Of a DNA stretch of 14,972 nt, positions 7,212 through 13,975 are shown in pieces (within the stretch, counting starts at the first letter, position 1; each line of letters begins with the position of its first letter). This stretch comes from Comamonadaceae bacterium (GTDB lineage Bacteria; Pseudomonadota; Gammaproteobacteria; Burkholderiales; Burkholderiaceae), in the NCBI GenBank assembly GCA_947484245.1, contig CANKOT010000056.1, positions 1-14,972 on the forward strand. Reading direction: 5' to 3'. A program made the translations under genes and the position numbers. Below the pieces are notes generated by a model. That model did no database searches and was not told the origin of the DNA. It was given only the letters and a program-made list of their open reading frames with translations.

Positions 7212-9392
7212 TTACTTGACGATGGGAGCGATGCTGCTGAACTGATCGGTCCAAAGGCGCAAGCCTGGTTGGTCCTTGGGGTCAGTGCCAACAAAACGTC
7301 CCTGCTCGTCAAGTATTTCGTGGCTCACTGAGGGGTAGGCTTTGAGGTACGCTTGGTCGTTGGTCATCACAAAGTGCAGATTTCTGCGAACATTGCGCAC
7401 ATCGTCTGCCGCTTGATATTTGTGGCGAAACGGTATGCCTAAACCCTCAGACTGTGCTTTCACAATAGGGTAGAGATTCAAATAAGCATTGGTGATGTTG
7501 ATGGCAATATAGCCATTGGGTGTGAGGTGATCGCTGTAAATTCGAAAAGCCTCGCGCGTCAACAAATGGATGGGCACCGAACCGCCGTTGAAGGCATCCA
7601 GCACTATGACGTCATAGCGTTTGTCTTTCGGCAGCTGCGCCATGCGAAGTCGAGCATCACCCAACAAAATATTTTGTTCTGTCGCTTTGCAAGTAGCTAA
7701 GTTGTCAAACCATTGCTGCGCAAAACGCACCGCAGCCGGATTGATTTCATAAAAATCGTAGGCATCGCCTTCACGCGCATAGTTGGCCAAGGTTCCAGCG
7801 CCCAGCCCTATCAGTGCCACCGACAGCTTGGGCTTTTGCGCCATGGCCCAAAACAGAGTTTCTCCAATGCCACTGTCGCGCGCGTAGTAAGTGGTTGGAA
7901 CATGCCGAAGCGATTCAGACAAAAACTGCTGGCCGTGGGTGACGTTGCCACTAAAGAAGACCCTGTCGTTCATTTCTGGCTCGGCCTTAAAACGCCGCTC
8001 CTTGACGGACACCGTGCCATAGAAATTTCGCTCCTGGTCTAACAAAATTTCAAAGCGGTCGTCTCTGTCAATTTCTCGCCAAGACCACGGATTCTGCATG
8101 ACCACCAACAAAGCCACCATGCCTGTGGCCGTAGCCACACCGCCAAGGCGCATTGCGCGTCCACCCAAACCGGTAAGTGGCAAAGAAGAGCGAAACAAAA
8201 CATGGCAGGCCAACAAAGCAACAAGCACCAGCGCCATCAACCACTCGTGGTAATCGTCAAAATATTGGGTGGCCACCAGCGTGACAAACAAGCCACCAAA
8301 AGCGCCCCCTATCGACATGCAAAGATAAAACTCTGTGAGCCAGCGAGTGTCAGTCGGTCGGCGGCGATACAACTCGCCATGGCACAGCATGCACACCACA
8401 AACAACAAGGCATAGTGAGACCAGCGTACATCGTTGACACCATAGTCCCATTCAAAGCCGAGCCAGCGCGGAATGTCACTCATGCCAGCCGTGACCAGCA
8501 GCAACACCAAAGCCAGCCCCCCAAACAACCTAGGGCGATACCAGCGTGGGTGATCAAAGGTCAGAATAAAAGTAAGCAAGTACAAGCCGAGTGTCGAAAT
8601 CCAAAGTCTCGGCTCGGGTGCAACGTCATGGCTGATTTGATCGGTGGCCGCAATGAAGACCAAAGAAGCCAATGCCGGCAGCGCAATCCAAGACAGGCGC
8701 TGCGCAAAAGGAAGCTTGGTTTTTTGACCCAGCTTGACAGCAGAATTGGCATTGTCGCTTTCTGCTTTGTTTTGCCAAGCGCCCAAAGCAACAGGCAAAC
8801 ACAAGAGTGCAAACACCCAAAAACCAATGGTCCAGAGTTGTCCCATTTGCTGTTGCTCTAGCCAAGGCTCCAGCACATAAGGAAAAGACAGAAGGGCTAA
8901 AAATGAGCCCACATTGGACAATGCGTACAAACGAAAAACAGATTTCGCGTGGGCCGTGTTGGTAAACCAGTGCTGAACCAACGGACCTGTGGTGGCCAAA
9001 CAAAAGTAAGGCAAGCCCACACTGAGCCCCAAAATTTGCAAGACCTGGAGCACTGGCGAATCGGATGACTCCGGCCGCAAATCGACCCCTGGCAACACCC
9101 TAGACGCCAAAACCGCCGCAACAATCAACACAAACACATGAATACGCGCCTGAGTTTTCCGAGACGACAAGTTGGCCAACGCGTGAGCGTAGAAATAACC
9201 CAAGCACAGCAGACTTTGGAAAAACAGCATCGCGGTGGTCCAGACCGCAGGACTGCCGCCAAACCAAGGCAGGATTTGTTTGCTCAGCAAGGGCTGAACT
9301 TGAAACAACAAAAAAGCACTGGTGAAGATGGTTAGCGCAAAGGGAAGAAAACTCCAAGGATTGGTGGAATTATTCGCAGTAGGAGAGTTCAT
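7212..9392 (-). CDS. Fused membrane (MFS-like) / spermidine-synthase-like protein
   Basis: A 726-residue two-part protein. Residues 15-430 hold many hydrophobic segments (for example FALTIFTSAFLLFQVQPLLSKQILPWFGGSPAVW at the start, and LYLLTFILTF around 270), as in the fused MFS/spermidine-synthase family. The C-terminal part is a Rossmann methyltransferase-like spermidine-synthase fold: VALIGLGAGTLANYAREG (525-542), acidic Glu549 in FYEINP, LLGDARLRM (577-585) and VIVLDAFNGGSVP (596-608). Whether it makes polyamines is doubtful, since this fused family usually departs from true spermidine-synthase active-site residues; the substrate is unknown. The ATG at 9392 precedes a short polar head before the first membrane segment. 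It is convergent with the LON gene. Several long antisense frames inside it are coding shadows. Confidence 0.9.
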   Translation of the reverse strand: MNSPTANNSTNPWSFLPFALTIFTSAFLLFQVQPLLSKQILPWFGGSPAVWTTAMLFFQSLLCLGYFYAHALANLSSRKTQARIHVFVLIVAAVLASRVLPGVDLRPESSDSPVLQVLQILGLSVGLPYFCLATTGPLVQHWFTNTAHAKSVFRLYALSNVGSFLALLSFPYVLEPWLEQQQMGQLWTIGFWVFALLCLPVALGAWQNKAESDNANSAVKLGQKTKLPFAQRLSWIALPALASLVFIAATDQISHDVAPEPRLWISTLGLYLLTFILTFDHPRWYRPRLFGGLALVLLLVTAGMSDIPRWLGFEWDYGVNDVRWSHYALLFVVCMLCHGELYRRRPTDTRWLTEFYLCMSIGGAFGGLFVTLVATQYFDDYHEWLMALVLVALLACHVLFRSSLPLTGLGGRAMRLGGVATATGMVALLVVMQNPWSWREIDRDDRFEILLDQERNFYGTVSVKERRFKAEPEMNDRVFFSGNVTHGQQFLSESLRHVPTTYYARDSGIGETLFWAMAQKPKLSVALIGLGAGTLANYAREGDAYDFYEINPAAVRFAQQWFDNLATCKATEQNILLGDARLRMAQLPKDKRYDVIVLDAFNGGSVPIHLLTREAFRIYSDHLTPNGYIAINITNAYLNLYPIVKAQSEGLGIPFRHKYQAADDVRNVRRNLHFVMTNDQAYLKAYPSVSHEILDEQGRFVGTDPKDQPGLRLWTDQFSSIAPIVK

Positions 9393-9619
9393 TGTCCAAA
9401 CTAAGGCTGGTAGAAGAATGGCTTGAATTCTATTAGCTTATTGTTTGAACAGGGGTCATGGGCTGAGTTGCGCCTAAAAATTGAAGCTTTATGGAGTAAA
9501 TGGCTTGAATGGCTTGCATGGGGTGAATGCCGTGAAAGCAAAAGCAAGTGGCAATTCAATTGGCGCTGATAGCATCAATTTTCAGATCAGCAACTTGTAA
9601 GTCACCTTGAAAGAACCAT
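9393..9619. other. 227-base divergent intergenic region
   Basis: It separates the membrane-synthase start from the lipoprotein start. It contains tandem 9-mers at 9491-9535 and no convincing promoter pair that I could identify by eye. Confidence 0.5.
9491..9535 (+). repeat. Five imperfect tandem 9-mers (ATGGCTTGA type)
   Basis: Units ATGGAGTAA, ATGGCTTGA, ATGGCTTGC, ATGGGGTGA and ATGCCGTGA follow each other without gaps. A sixth lone ATGGCTTGA is at 9418-9426. Every unit starts with ATG and four of five end in TAA or TGA, so in one frame the array reads as repeated start-and-stop triplets rather than a coding repeat. Confidence 0.7.
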
Positions 9620-9985
9620 ATGACCACCCACAAAATTTCGCTCGCAAAGATATCGCTCGCATTGGTGTCGCTCTCATTGTTAGTGGCTTGTGGTGGACAC
9701 GAAACGCCACCACAAGACAGAACCATTTCTGGAACCATCATCGGCCTTAGCTTTGGCAATGAGCTTACCTTACAAAATAATGTAAGCAGCGAAACAGTTG
9801 TATCGTCCAACGGCAACTTTAGCTTCACCACACCCGTTGAGTACAACGGAAGTTATTCAATCACTGTTGCACTCCAACTCACAGAGCAAATGTGCACCAT
9901 CAGCAGAGCATCGGGCACCGGCATTGTGTCCAGTGTCGTGGATGTCCATGTCGATTGCATCAACACCACTTACATCGTCAACTGA
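9620..9985 (+). CDS. Small putative lipoprotein with one beta-sandwich-like domain
   Basis: A 121-residue protein with a type II signal peptide: polar head, hydrophobic ISLALVSLSLLVAC, and lipobox LVAC with Cys24 as the lipidated residue. The mature part resembles a repeat domain seen in large surface proteins and lipoproteins of betaproteobacteria, with the pattern ISGTIxGLxxGxELxLQNN...VSSNGxFxFxxPV...YxITVxxQ...CTIxxxSGTG...VxVxC. Here it occurs once, so this may be a minimal or truncated member. Cys92 and Cys113 could form a disulfide. The Asp after lipobox positions +2/+3 (Gly-Gly) is absent, so outer-membrane sorting is plausible. Function unknown. Repeat copy C1 begins five bases after its stop. 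The start ATG has only a weak GAAAGAA upstream. Confidence 0.75.
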   Translation: MTTHKISLAKISLALVSLSLLVACGGHETPPQDRTISGTIIGLSFGNELTLQNNVSSETVVSSNGNFSFTTPVEYNGSYSITVALQLTEQMCTISRASGTGIVSSVVDVHVDCINTTYIVN

Positions 9986-9990
9986 TCAAC

Positions 9991-10020
9991 AATAATTGGG
10001 GTCAGATCAACATTAATTTC
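9991..10020 (+). repeat. Dispersed intergenic repeat, copy C1 (forward)
   Basis: Left outer half of the 148-base inverted repeat, carrying the TTGGGGTCAGATCAACATT core and the AATTT extension. It begins five bases after the lipoprotein stop codon. Confidence 0.9.
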
Positions 10021-10108
10021 CAATCAGAGAGGGCAGAGGCTAAGGGGGCTTCCTCATACTGGAGTACCAGAAATCGTCAGCCCCCTTAGCCTCTGCCCTC
10101 TCTGATTG

Positions 10109-10138
10109 GAAATTAATGTTGATCTGACCCCAATTATT
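10109..10138 (-). repeat. Dispersed intergenic repeat, copy C2 (reverse)
   Basis: Right outer half of the 148-base inverted repeat, exact complement of C1. Its outer edge runs into the tandem CCCC units that reach the stop codon of the Bug gene. Confidence 0.9.
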
Positions 10139-10155
10139 TGACCCCAGTTATTTTA
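10128..10155 (-). repeat. 14-base tandem duplication at the outer edge of copy C2
   Basis: CCCCAATTATTTGA (10128-10141) and CCCCAGTTATTTTA (10142-10155) are identical at 12 of 14 positions. The second unit ends with TTA at 10153-10155, the stop codon of the Bug gene on the minus strand, so the repeat appears to supply the stop. Confidence 0.75.
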
Positions 10156-11136
10156 TTGAGCTTTAATGCCATTGGCCTTGATCAGGCTACCCCATTTTGT
10201 AATTTCAGAACTCAAATGATCTGAGAGGTCTTTGGGTGAACCGCCTAGAGGTGTGGCACCAATATCTGCCAAGCGCTTTGTAAAGGCAGGGTCTTTGAGA
10301 ATCTTATTCACTTCGGCATTCATTCTGGCAATGATTTCTGGTGGTGTGCCGCGAGGTGCCAAAAGTGCAAACCAAGTGGTTGATTGCAACTTAGGAAAAC
10401 CCAATTCTGTGGTGGTCGGAACGTCTGGCAAGGCTGGTGAACGTGTGGGCGACATGACGGCTAGGGCATTGACTTTGCCCCCCTTCACTTGTGATGCAAT
10501 GCCTGGAATCAATTGAAACATCAATTGAATTTCGTTGGAGATCAGATTGGTGGTGGCGGTACCGGGGGCCGCGAAAGGCACATGGACCATTTTGGTACCC
10601 GTTTCACGCATGAACAATTCACCGGCCAAGTGCATCGAGCTACCAATACCCGTAGATCCGAAATTCAACTTACCTGGATTGGCTTGCGTGTAACTCACAA
10701 ACTCTTTGACAGTTTTTGGCGGAAGAGATGAGTTAAGCACCAAGATATTGGGAACATCACAGATGAGTGCGATGGGGTCAAAATCTTTTTGGGGATCGTA
10801 GGCAATTTTTTCATACAGATTGATGTTAACAGCCAAAGTGCCGGCCCAAGAAAACAAAAAGCGATAACCGTCGGGTTGAAACTTTGCAGCCGCTGCAGCG
10901 CCAATATTGCCATTGGCACCTGGGCGGTTGTCGATCACAATGCTGGTCTTTAAATTAATTGCAAGTTGCTCAGTCAGCAATCTGGCAATGGTGTCGCCCG
11001 TGCCACCGCCGCCAGGTGAAGGCACCGTAATTTGTATGGGTCTGGCTGTGGGCCATTCGTTGGCTTGGGCCGTTCCAACCAGAGCAAAGCTCAAAAGCAG
11101 TGCCAAGGGTTTTAGTTTGCGCATGAATTTGTACAT
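10153..11136 (-). CDS. Bug-family (TctC) tripartite tricarboxylate transporter substrate-binding protein
   Basis: A 327-residue periplasmic solute receptor, the second Bug protein of the window. The signal peptide ends GTAQA with cleavage after residue 25. Family motifs: WPTARPIQITVPSPGGGGTGDTIARLL, IVIDNRPGANGNIGAAAAAKFQPDGY, INLYEKIAYDPQKDFDPIALI, LNFGSTGIGSSMHLAGELF, and SPALPDVPTTTELGFPKLQSTTWFALLAPRGTPPEI. It is last of four minus-strand genes, 19 bases after the AhpD-like gene, so its ligand may be a substrate or product of the upstream oxidase. The start at 11136 has an AGAAGAG ribosome-binding site seven bases upstream; Met5 is an alternative. The final codons and stop lie in a repeat-derived tail (10142-10155). 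Confidence 0.95.
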   Translation of the reverse strand: MYKFMRKLKPLALLLSFALVGTAQANEWPTARPIQITVPSPGGGGTGDTIARLLTEQLAINLKTSIVIDNRPGANGNIGAAAAAKFQPDGYRFLFSWAGTLAVNINLYEKIAYDPQKDFDPIALICDVPNILVLNSSLPPKTVKEFVSYTQANPGKLNFGSTGIGSSMHLAGELFMRETGTKMVHVPFAAPGTATTNLISNEIQLMFQLIPGIASQVKGGKVNALAVMSPTRSPALPDVPTTTELGFPKLQSTTWFALLAPRGTPPEIIARMNAEVNKILKDPAFTKRLADIGATPLGGSPKDLSDHLSSEITKWGSLIKANGIKAQ

Positions 11137-11155
11137 AGAAAAACTCTTCTAAAAG

Positions 11156-11743
11156 TTAAACAGAAGGAAAAATAGGCTCGCCCAAATTGAGCATCAGCCT
11201 GTTGGCCCAAGCAAAAATAGCGACGGAATGAATGAGGTCTAGTATTTCTGAATTCTGCAGGCCTACATCTTTTAATTGTTGAATGCTGCTGGCATTGACA
11301 TGCTCGGGGTTCAGAGTCAATTCTATAGAAAATTCAACGATTGCTCGCTCACGCTGATTTGTGCCAGCGCTGTTGGGCTCTTCAAAAACTTGCTCAATCA
11401 CATCTTGTCTTTTGGCCAATTGCTCAAACCGCTGCGCGTGAACGGATGCGCAATAAACGCATCCATTGATTCTAGAAACCACAGTAGAAGCAAGTTCACG
11501 CTCTGCACGCGACAAGCCGCCGGGCGCATACATGATGGCGTTGAAGGCGATTGATCTTTGGCGCAAAATTTCTGGCTGATGCACTAAAAATAAGTAGTAG
11601 TCAGACTCTTTGGCCTTGGGATGACTTTCTTCTAGAACTGACATTTGTGCAGGAGTTGCCTGAGCCAACTGCACCACATCGAGCCAAGCTTTCCAGCCCA
11701 AAGAGTCGTTGGTAAAACCTTGAATGTGAATAGGGGCGCTCAT
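11156..11743 (-). CDS. AhpD-like alkylhydroperoxidase / peroxidase-related carboxymuconolactone decarboxylase-fold protein
   Basis: A 195-residue helical protein with the complete AhpD active-site pattern: Glu83, then Cys95-Val-Tyr-Cys98 and His102. The spacing of 12 from Glu to the first Cys, CxxC, then His four residues later matches AhpD. The two cysteines are expected to form a redox pair that reduces peroxides or another electrophile. It probably corresponds to the alkylhydroperoxidase-domain family typified by Avi_7169, whose genes sit beside a cysteine-less CMD partner, as here. It overlaps that partner (11740-12255) by four bases (ATGA), which implies coupled translation, and has a GGAG eight bases before its ATG. 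The Bug receptor follows. It may protect against, or process, peroxide from the flavin enzyme at the head of the operon; this is inference. Confidence 0.85.
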   Translation of the reverse strand: MSAPIHIQGFTNDSLGWKAWLDVVQLAQATPAQMSVLEESHPKAKESDYYLFLVHQPEILRQRSIAFNAIMYAPGGLSRAERELASTVVSRINGCVYCASVHAQRFEQLAKRQDVIEQVFEEPNSAGTNQRERAIVEFSIELTLNPEHVNASSIQQLKDVGLQNSEILDLIHSVAIFAWANRLMLNLGEPIFPSV

Positions 11744-12255
11744 ACCGACAACTCCAATTCCTTCATGGCACGCAGCCCTGCCGCCAAACGAACTTGGTAC
11801 GACACAAAAGAAATGAGCTGCGCCAGTGTCACCACTTCAGGGGTACTCAGCCCAGCCTTTGGCAGCGCAGACAATGCATTTTTGTCTGCATTAATGGGCT
11901 TGGTAATGAGGGTGTGCGTGAAGCTCAGCATAGCCTCGAGTCGAGCATCGCCAATAGATTGAATATCGGACTGATGGATGCAGCGGATGGTTTGTAAATT
12001 GGCCTCTAACTTCGTCAATCTGCTTTCATACTCCGCAGCCAGCTCTGGGGCAGGTGTGAGCAGGCAGGCATAAAGCACCACGTAAAGTCGATCGACTTCA
12101 GACAGGCCAGGCAATGCAGGGGCTAACAAACCATCTTCACTGCCCTGCGTAGCAGCCACTACTTTTTCACGCTCATGCCGCACAGCATAAGTTGGGCTTT
12201 GAGGTGTCAAACCCACCAATCGATCAAGTGTGTCTGATGAATTCTGATTCAGCAT
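11740..12255 (-). CDS. CMD-domain protein lacking the catalytic cysteines (Avi_7170-like)
   Basis: A 171-residue all-helical protein resembling the CMD-domain family typified by Avi_7170. The region LSEVDRLYVVLYACLLTPAP (51-70) aligns without gaps to LSRAERELASTVVSRINGCV of the next gene. At the AhpD catalytic positions Glu, Cys, Cys and His it has Leu57, Ala69, Leu72 and Tyr76, so it should be catalytically dead as a peroxidase. A structural or regulatory partner of the downstream AhpD-like protein is likely. The start at 12255 has AAAGGA six bases upstream. It lies 27 bases after the FAD enzyme gene and overlaps the AhpD-like gene by ATGA. Family assignment is from memory and moderate. Confidence 0.75.
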   Translation of the reverse strand: MLNQNSSDTLDRLVGLTPQSPTYAVRHEREKVVAATQGSEDGLLAPALPGLSEVDRLYVVLYACLLTPAPELAAEYESRLTKLEANLQTIRCIHQSDIQSIGDARLEAMLSFTHTLITKPINADKNALSALPKAGLSTPEVVTLAQLISFVSYQVRLAAGLRAMKELELSV

Positions 12256-12282
12256 TTGGGATCCTTTGCTTGAGGGAAAATT

Positions 12283-13722
12283 TCAGACTTGAGGCGGCGT
12301 GGCGGGCGTCCACTCATCACCCAACAACTCTGGTTCAGCATAAGATTTCATGCGCTCAAAATGAGCTGCAATGTCTTCCTTGTAAAAATGTGCCGCAATG
12401 CTTTTTGCCAGTCGTTTTGCACCGTCGCTGATAGCGGGTATGTCACCTGAAACAGTGCCATGGCTTAAAGCGGCCGGATAGCAGAAGCAGTGAATGCGAG
12501 ACAAGCCAGGGCACTCACCTGGTGTTCTTTCTTGAAACTCAAATCCTGCACCCAAATCGGGGGAGTCAATCATTTCTTGGTTGCCGGGTTCAGCCGGTGT
12601 TTGCAGGCGATTTCCCCAAGACAAAACGTGCGGTGCAATGGCTGCGTATTCTGGGCGATGCCACCAGTCAATTTTGAAGCCTGTGGAGAAAATTAGAAAG
12701 TCCAAGGCAAATGTACCTCGCGACGTTTTAACCACCAGCTTTTCATTGTCGATATCTATTTTTTCAAGTGCACAACCCAGATTGAATTTGGCATTTGGAA
12801 ATTGAGAAACTCGGAGCGTGCTACCCCTTGGAGATGGCACTTGTTGCGTACCCAAATAGTGCCTGATTCGCCATTTCCATTCAGGGCTTAGATGCGCAAA
12901 GCCTTGAACCATGCCGGCGTTTCCAGCCCCTTTGCCTTTGTTAATACGCGGCAAGTCATTGCGTCTCACAATGAGGTCGACTTGTGCAGCGCCCTCCTCT
13001 AAGGCTGTTGCGGCACTGTCCATGGCCGAGGCACCTGCACCCACCACACCCACGTGCTTGCCACGCAAAGTGCTGTAGTCAAAGGAATCGGATGAATGAG
13101 CCCAATATTTTTGAGGCACTGTGTTTGCAATTTCTGGCACATAAGCACCACCCAAGCCATCGCGCCCAGTCGCCATGACCAAGCGTCGTGCATAAATTGT
13201 TTCCAGTGCGGTAGGTGTTTGAATGTGCAACTCAACCAACTGGTCTGAACTCGGAATGACTTTTTTAACTTCATGCAAATTGCGTACTTGAAGATTCAAG
13301 GCTTTGCGATACCAACGCAAGTAGTCCATCCATTGGGTACGCGGAATTTTGTCGAGTTGATCCCAGGCTTCCAGACCAAACTGGCATTCGTACCATGCGC
13401 GAAATGTGAGCGACGAAATGCCAAGAGCCGGGCCAGTAAGCTGCTTGGGAGAACGCAAAGTTTCCATGCGAGCAGTGGTAACCCAGGGGCCCTCTAACCC
13501 TTCTGGCGATTTGTCAAATACAAGAGCTTGCACGCCCAACAACTGGAGAGCGCCGGCCGCAGACAAGCCAGCCATACCCCCGCCAATGATGGCAACCTCC
13601 AAAACAGGAGAACCGTTGTAGGTTCGCTCAACCACCCAGCGCTTGGCAGGCAACTCAAGCCAAGACAGGTCCTGAAGCAAACGAGCTTCTAGTTGACTCA
13701 ATTTGTCTTCAAAAATACCCAT
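12283..13722 (-). CDS. Flavin-containing monooxygenase-like NAD(P)/FAD-dependent oxidoreductase
   Basis: A 479-residue cytoplasmic flavoenzyme. The FAD-binding Rossmann motif is VAIIGGGMAGLSAAGAL (43-59). A short ATGRDG (184-189) lies at the end of the FAD domain. The NAD(P)-binding motif is HVGVVGAGASAMDSAATALE (223-242), preceded by the HSSDSFDYSTLRGK linker, a weak relative of the FMO/Baeyer-Villiger fingerprint. IFSTGFKIDWW near residues 347-357 is the usual C-terminal FAD contact. Substrate unknown. An extra N-terminal arm of about 40 residues precedes the FAD domain. It heads a four-gene minus-strand operon with two CMD/AhpD-type proteins and a Bug receptor. The start at 13722 has a GAGG ribosome-binding site. 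Confidence 0.88.
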   Translation of the reverse strand: MGIFEDKLSQLEARLLQDLSWLELPAKRWVVERTYNGSPVLEVAIIGGGMAGLSAAGALQLLGVQALVFDKSPEGLEGPWVTTARMETLRSPKQLTGPALGISSLTFRAWYECQFGLEAWDQLDKIPRTQWMDYLRWYRKALNLQVRNLHEVKKVIPSSDQLVELHIQTPTALETIYARRLVMATGRDGLGGAYVPEIANTVPQKYWAHSSDSFDYSTLRGKHVGVVGAGASAMDSAATALEEGAAQVDLIVRRNDLPRINKGKGAGNAGMVQGFAHLSPEWKWRIRHYLGTQQVPSPRGSTLRVSQFPNAKFNLGCALEKIDIDNEKLVVKTSRGTFALDFLIFSTGFKIDWWHRPEYAAIAPHVLSWGNRLQTPAEPGNQEMIDSPDLGAGFEFQERTPGECPGLSRIHCFCYPAALSHGTVSGDIPAISDGAKRLAKSIAAHFYKEDIAAHFERMKSYAEPELLGDEWTPATPPQV

Positions 13723-13766
13723 GAAACCTCATAGAAAAAGCCCGACAGTTAACTTAAAAAATACCA

Positions 13767-13785
13767 GTGGCAAAAATCCAGCCAC
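13767..13785. other. Small GTGGC/GCCAC inverted repeat in the operon leader
   Basis: GTGGC (13767-13771) and GCCAC (13781-13785), perfect 5-bp arms and a 9-base A/T-rich loop, between the candidate promoter and the FAD gene. It could be an operator half-site pair or a leader hairpin; short enough to be chance. Confidence 0.25.
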
Positions 13786-13798
13786 ATGCAGTAAGAAT

Positions 13799-13827
13799 AC
13801 TATAGTGCCAGCCTATCGGAGTCACAA
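13799..13827 (-). promoter_or_regulatory. Candidate sigma70 promoter of the FAD-monooxygenase operon
   Basis: On the minus strand TTGTGA (13822-13827) and TATAGT (13799-13804) are exactly 17 bases apart. Transcription would begin near 13792 and give a leader of about 70 bases. It is the best-looking promoter in the window, and its -35 box is 15 bases from repeat copy E. Confidence 0.55.
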
Positions 13828-13841
13828 ATTTATATGGGGCC

Positions 13842-13866
13842 ATTAATTGGGGTCAGATCACAATTG
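13842..13866 (+). repeat. Dispersed intergenic repeat, copy E (forward, divergent right end)
   Basis: ATTAATTGGGGTCAGATCA is conserved, then CAATTGTTTA replaces ACATTAATTT. Outside it, a second GGGG at 13836-13839 lies 13 bases from the first, matching the 13-base unit of copy B. It stands between divergent genes, unlike the other copies. Confidence 0.8.
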
Positions 13867-13894
13867 TTTATCCAGGACTCACTCGCTTATCTCA

Positions 13895-13924
13895 TTGATA
13901 AAAACGTCAATGCAGTGGTAATCT
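13895..13924 (+). promoter_or_regulatory. Candidate promoter of the nuclease gene
   Basis: TTGATA (13895-13900) and TAATCT (13919-13924) with an 18-base spacer, about 50 bases before the GTG start. It lies inside the repeat-bracketed segment, so the cassette could carry its own promoter. The -10 match is modest. Confidence 0.35.
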
Positions 13925-13975
13925 AGGACTAGCACGGCTTTCCCTTTGCATGTCAGTTTCTGAAGCTTTTTAATT

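Larger units (their letters stand above)
9991..10138. repeat. Perfect 60-bp inverted repeat with 28-base loop
   Basis: Arm 9991-10050 is exactly complementary to 10079-10138; I paired all 60 positions and found no mismatch. The loop is 10051-10078 and contains a small CTGG-AGTA-CCAG fold-back. The outer 30 bp of each arm is the dispersed repeat (copies C1 and C2). The inner 30 bp (CCAATCAGAGAGGGCAGAGG, then CTAAGGGGGCT) occurs nowhere else in the window. It lies between the convergent ends of the lipoprotein and a Bug gene. It could be a MITE, an inverted duplication made by template switching, or a structured RNA or bidirectional terminator. It lacks T-runs typical of an intrinsic terminator. 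Confidence 0.95.

Noticed and set aside
8202..8861. 219-codon plus-strand open frame opposite the membrane-synthase gene
   Set aside because: It lies wholly antisense to a gene with clear domains, is rich in Gln/Arg/His as expected for a complement of hydrophobic codons, and has no ribosome-binding site or family likeness.
9991..10138. Integron attC site
   Set aside because: attC sites have imperfect arms and RYYYAAC/GTTRRRY core sites. Here the arms are perfect, GATCAAC does not fit RYYY before AAC, and there is no integrase or cassette array.
9991..10155. Intrinsic (rho-independent) terminator
   Set aside because: The stem is far too long for a normal terminator and no T-run follows on either strand. 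A role in termination remains possible but unsupported.
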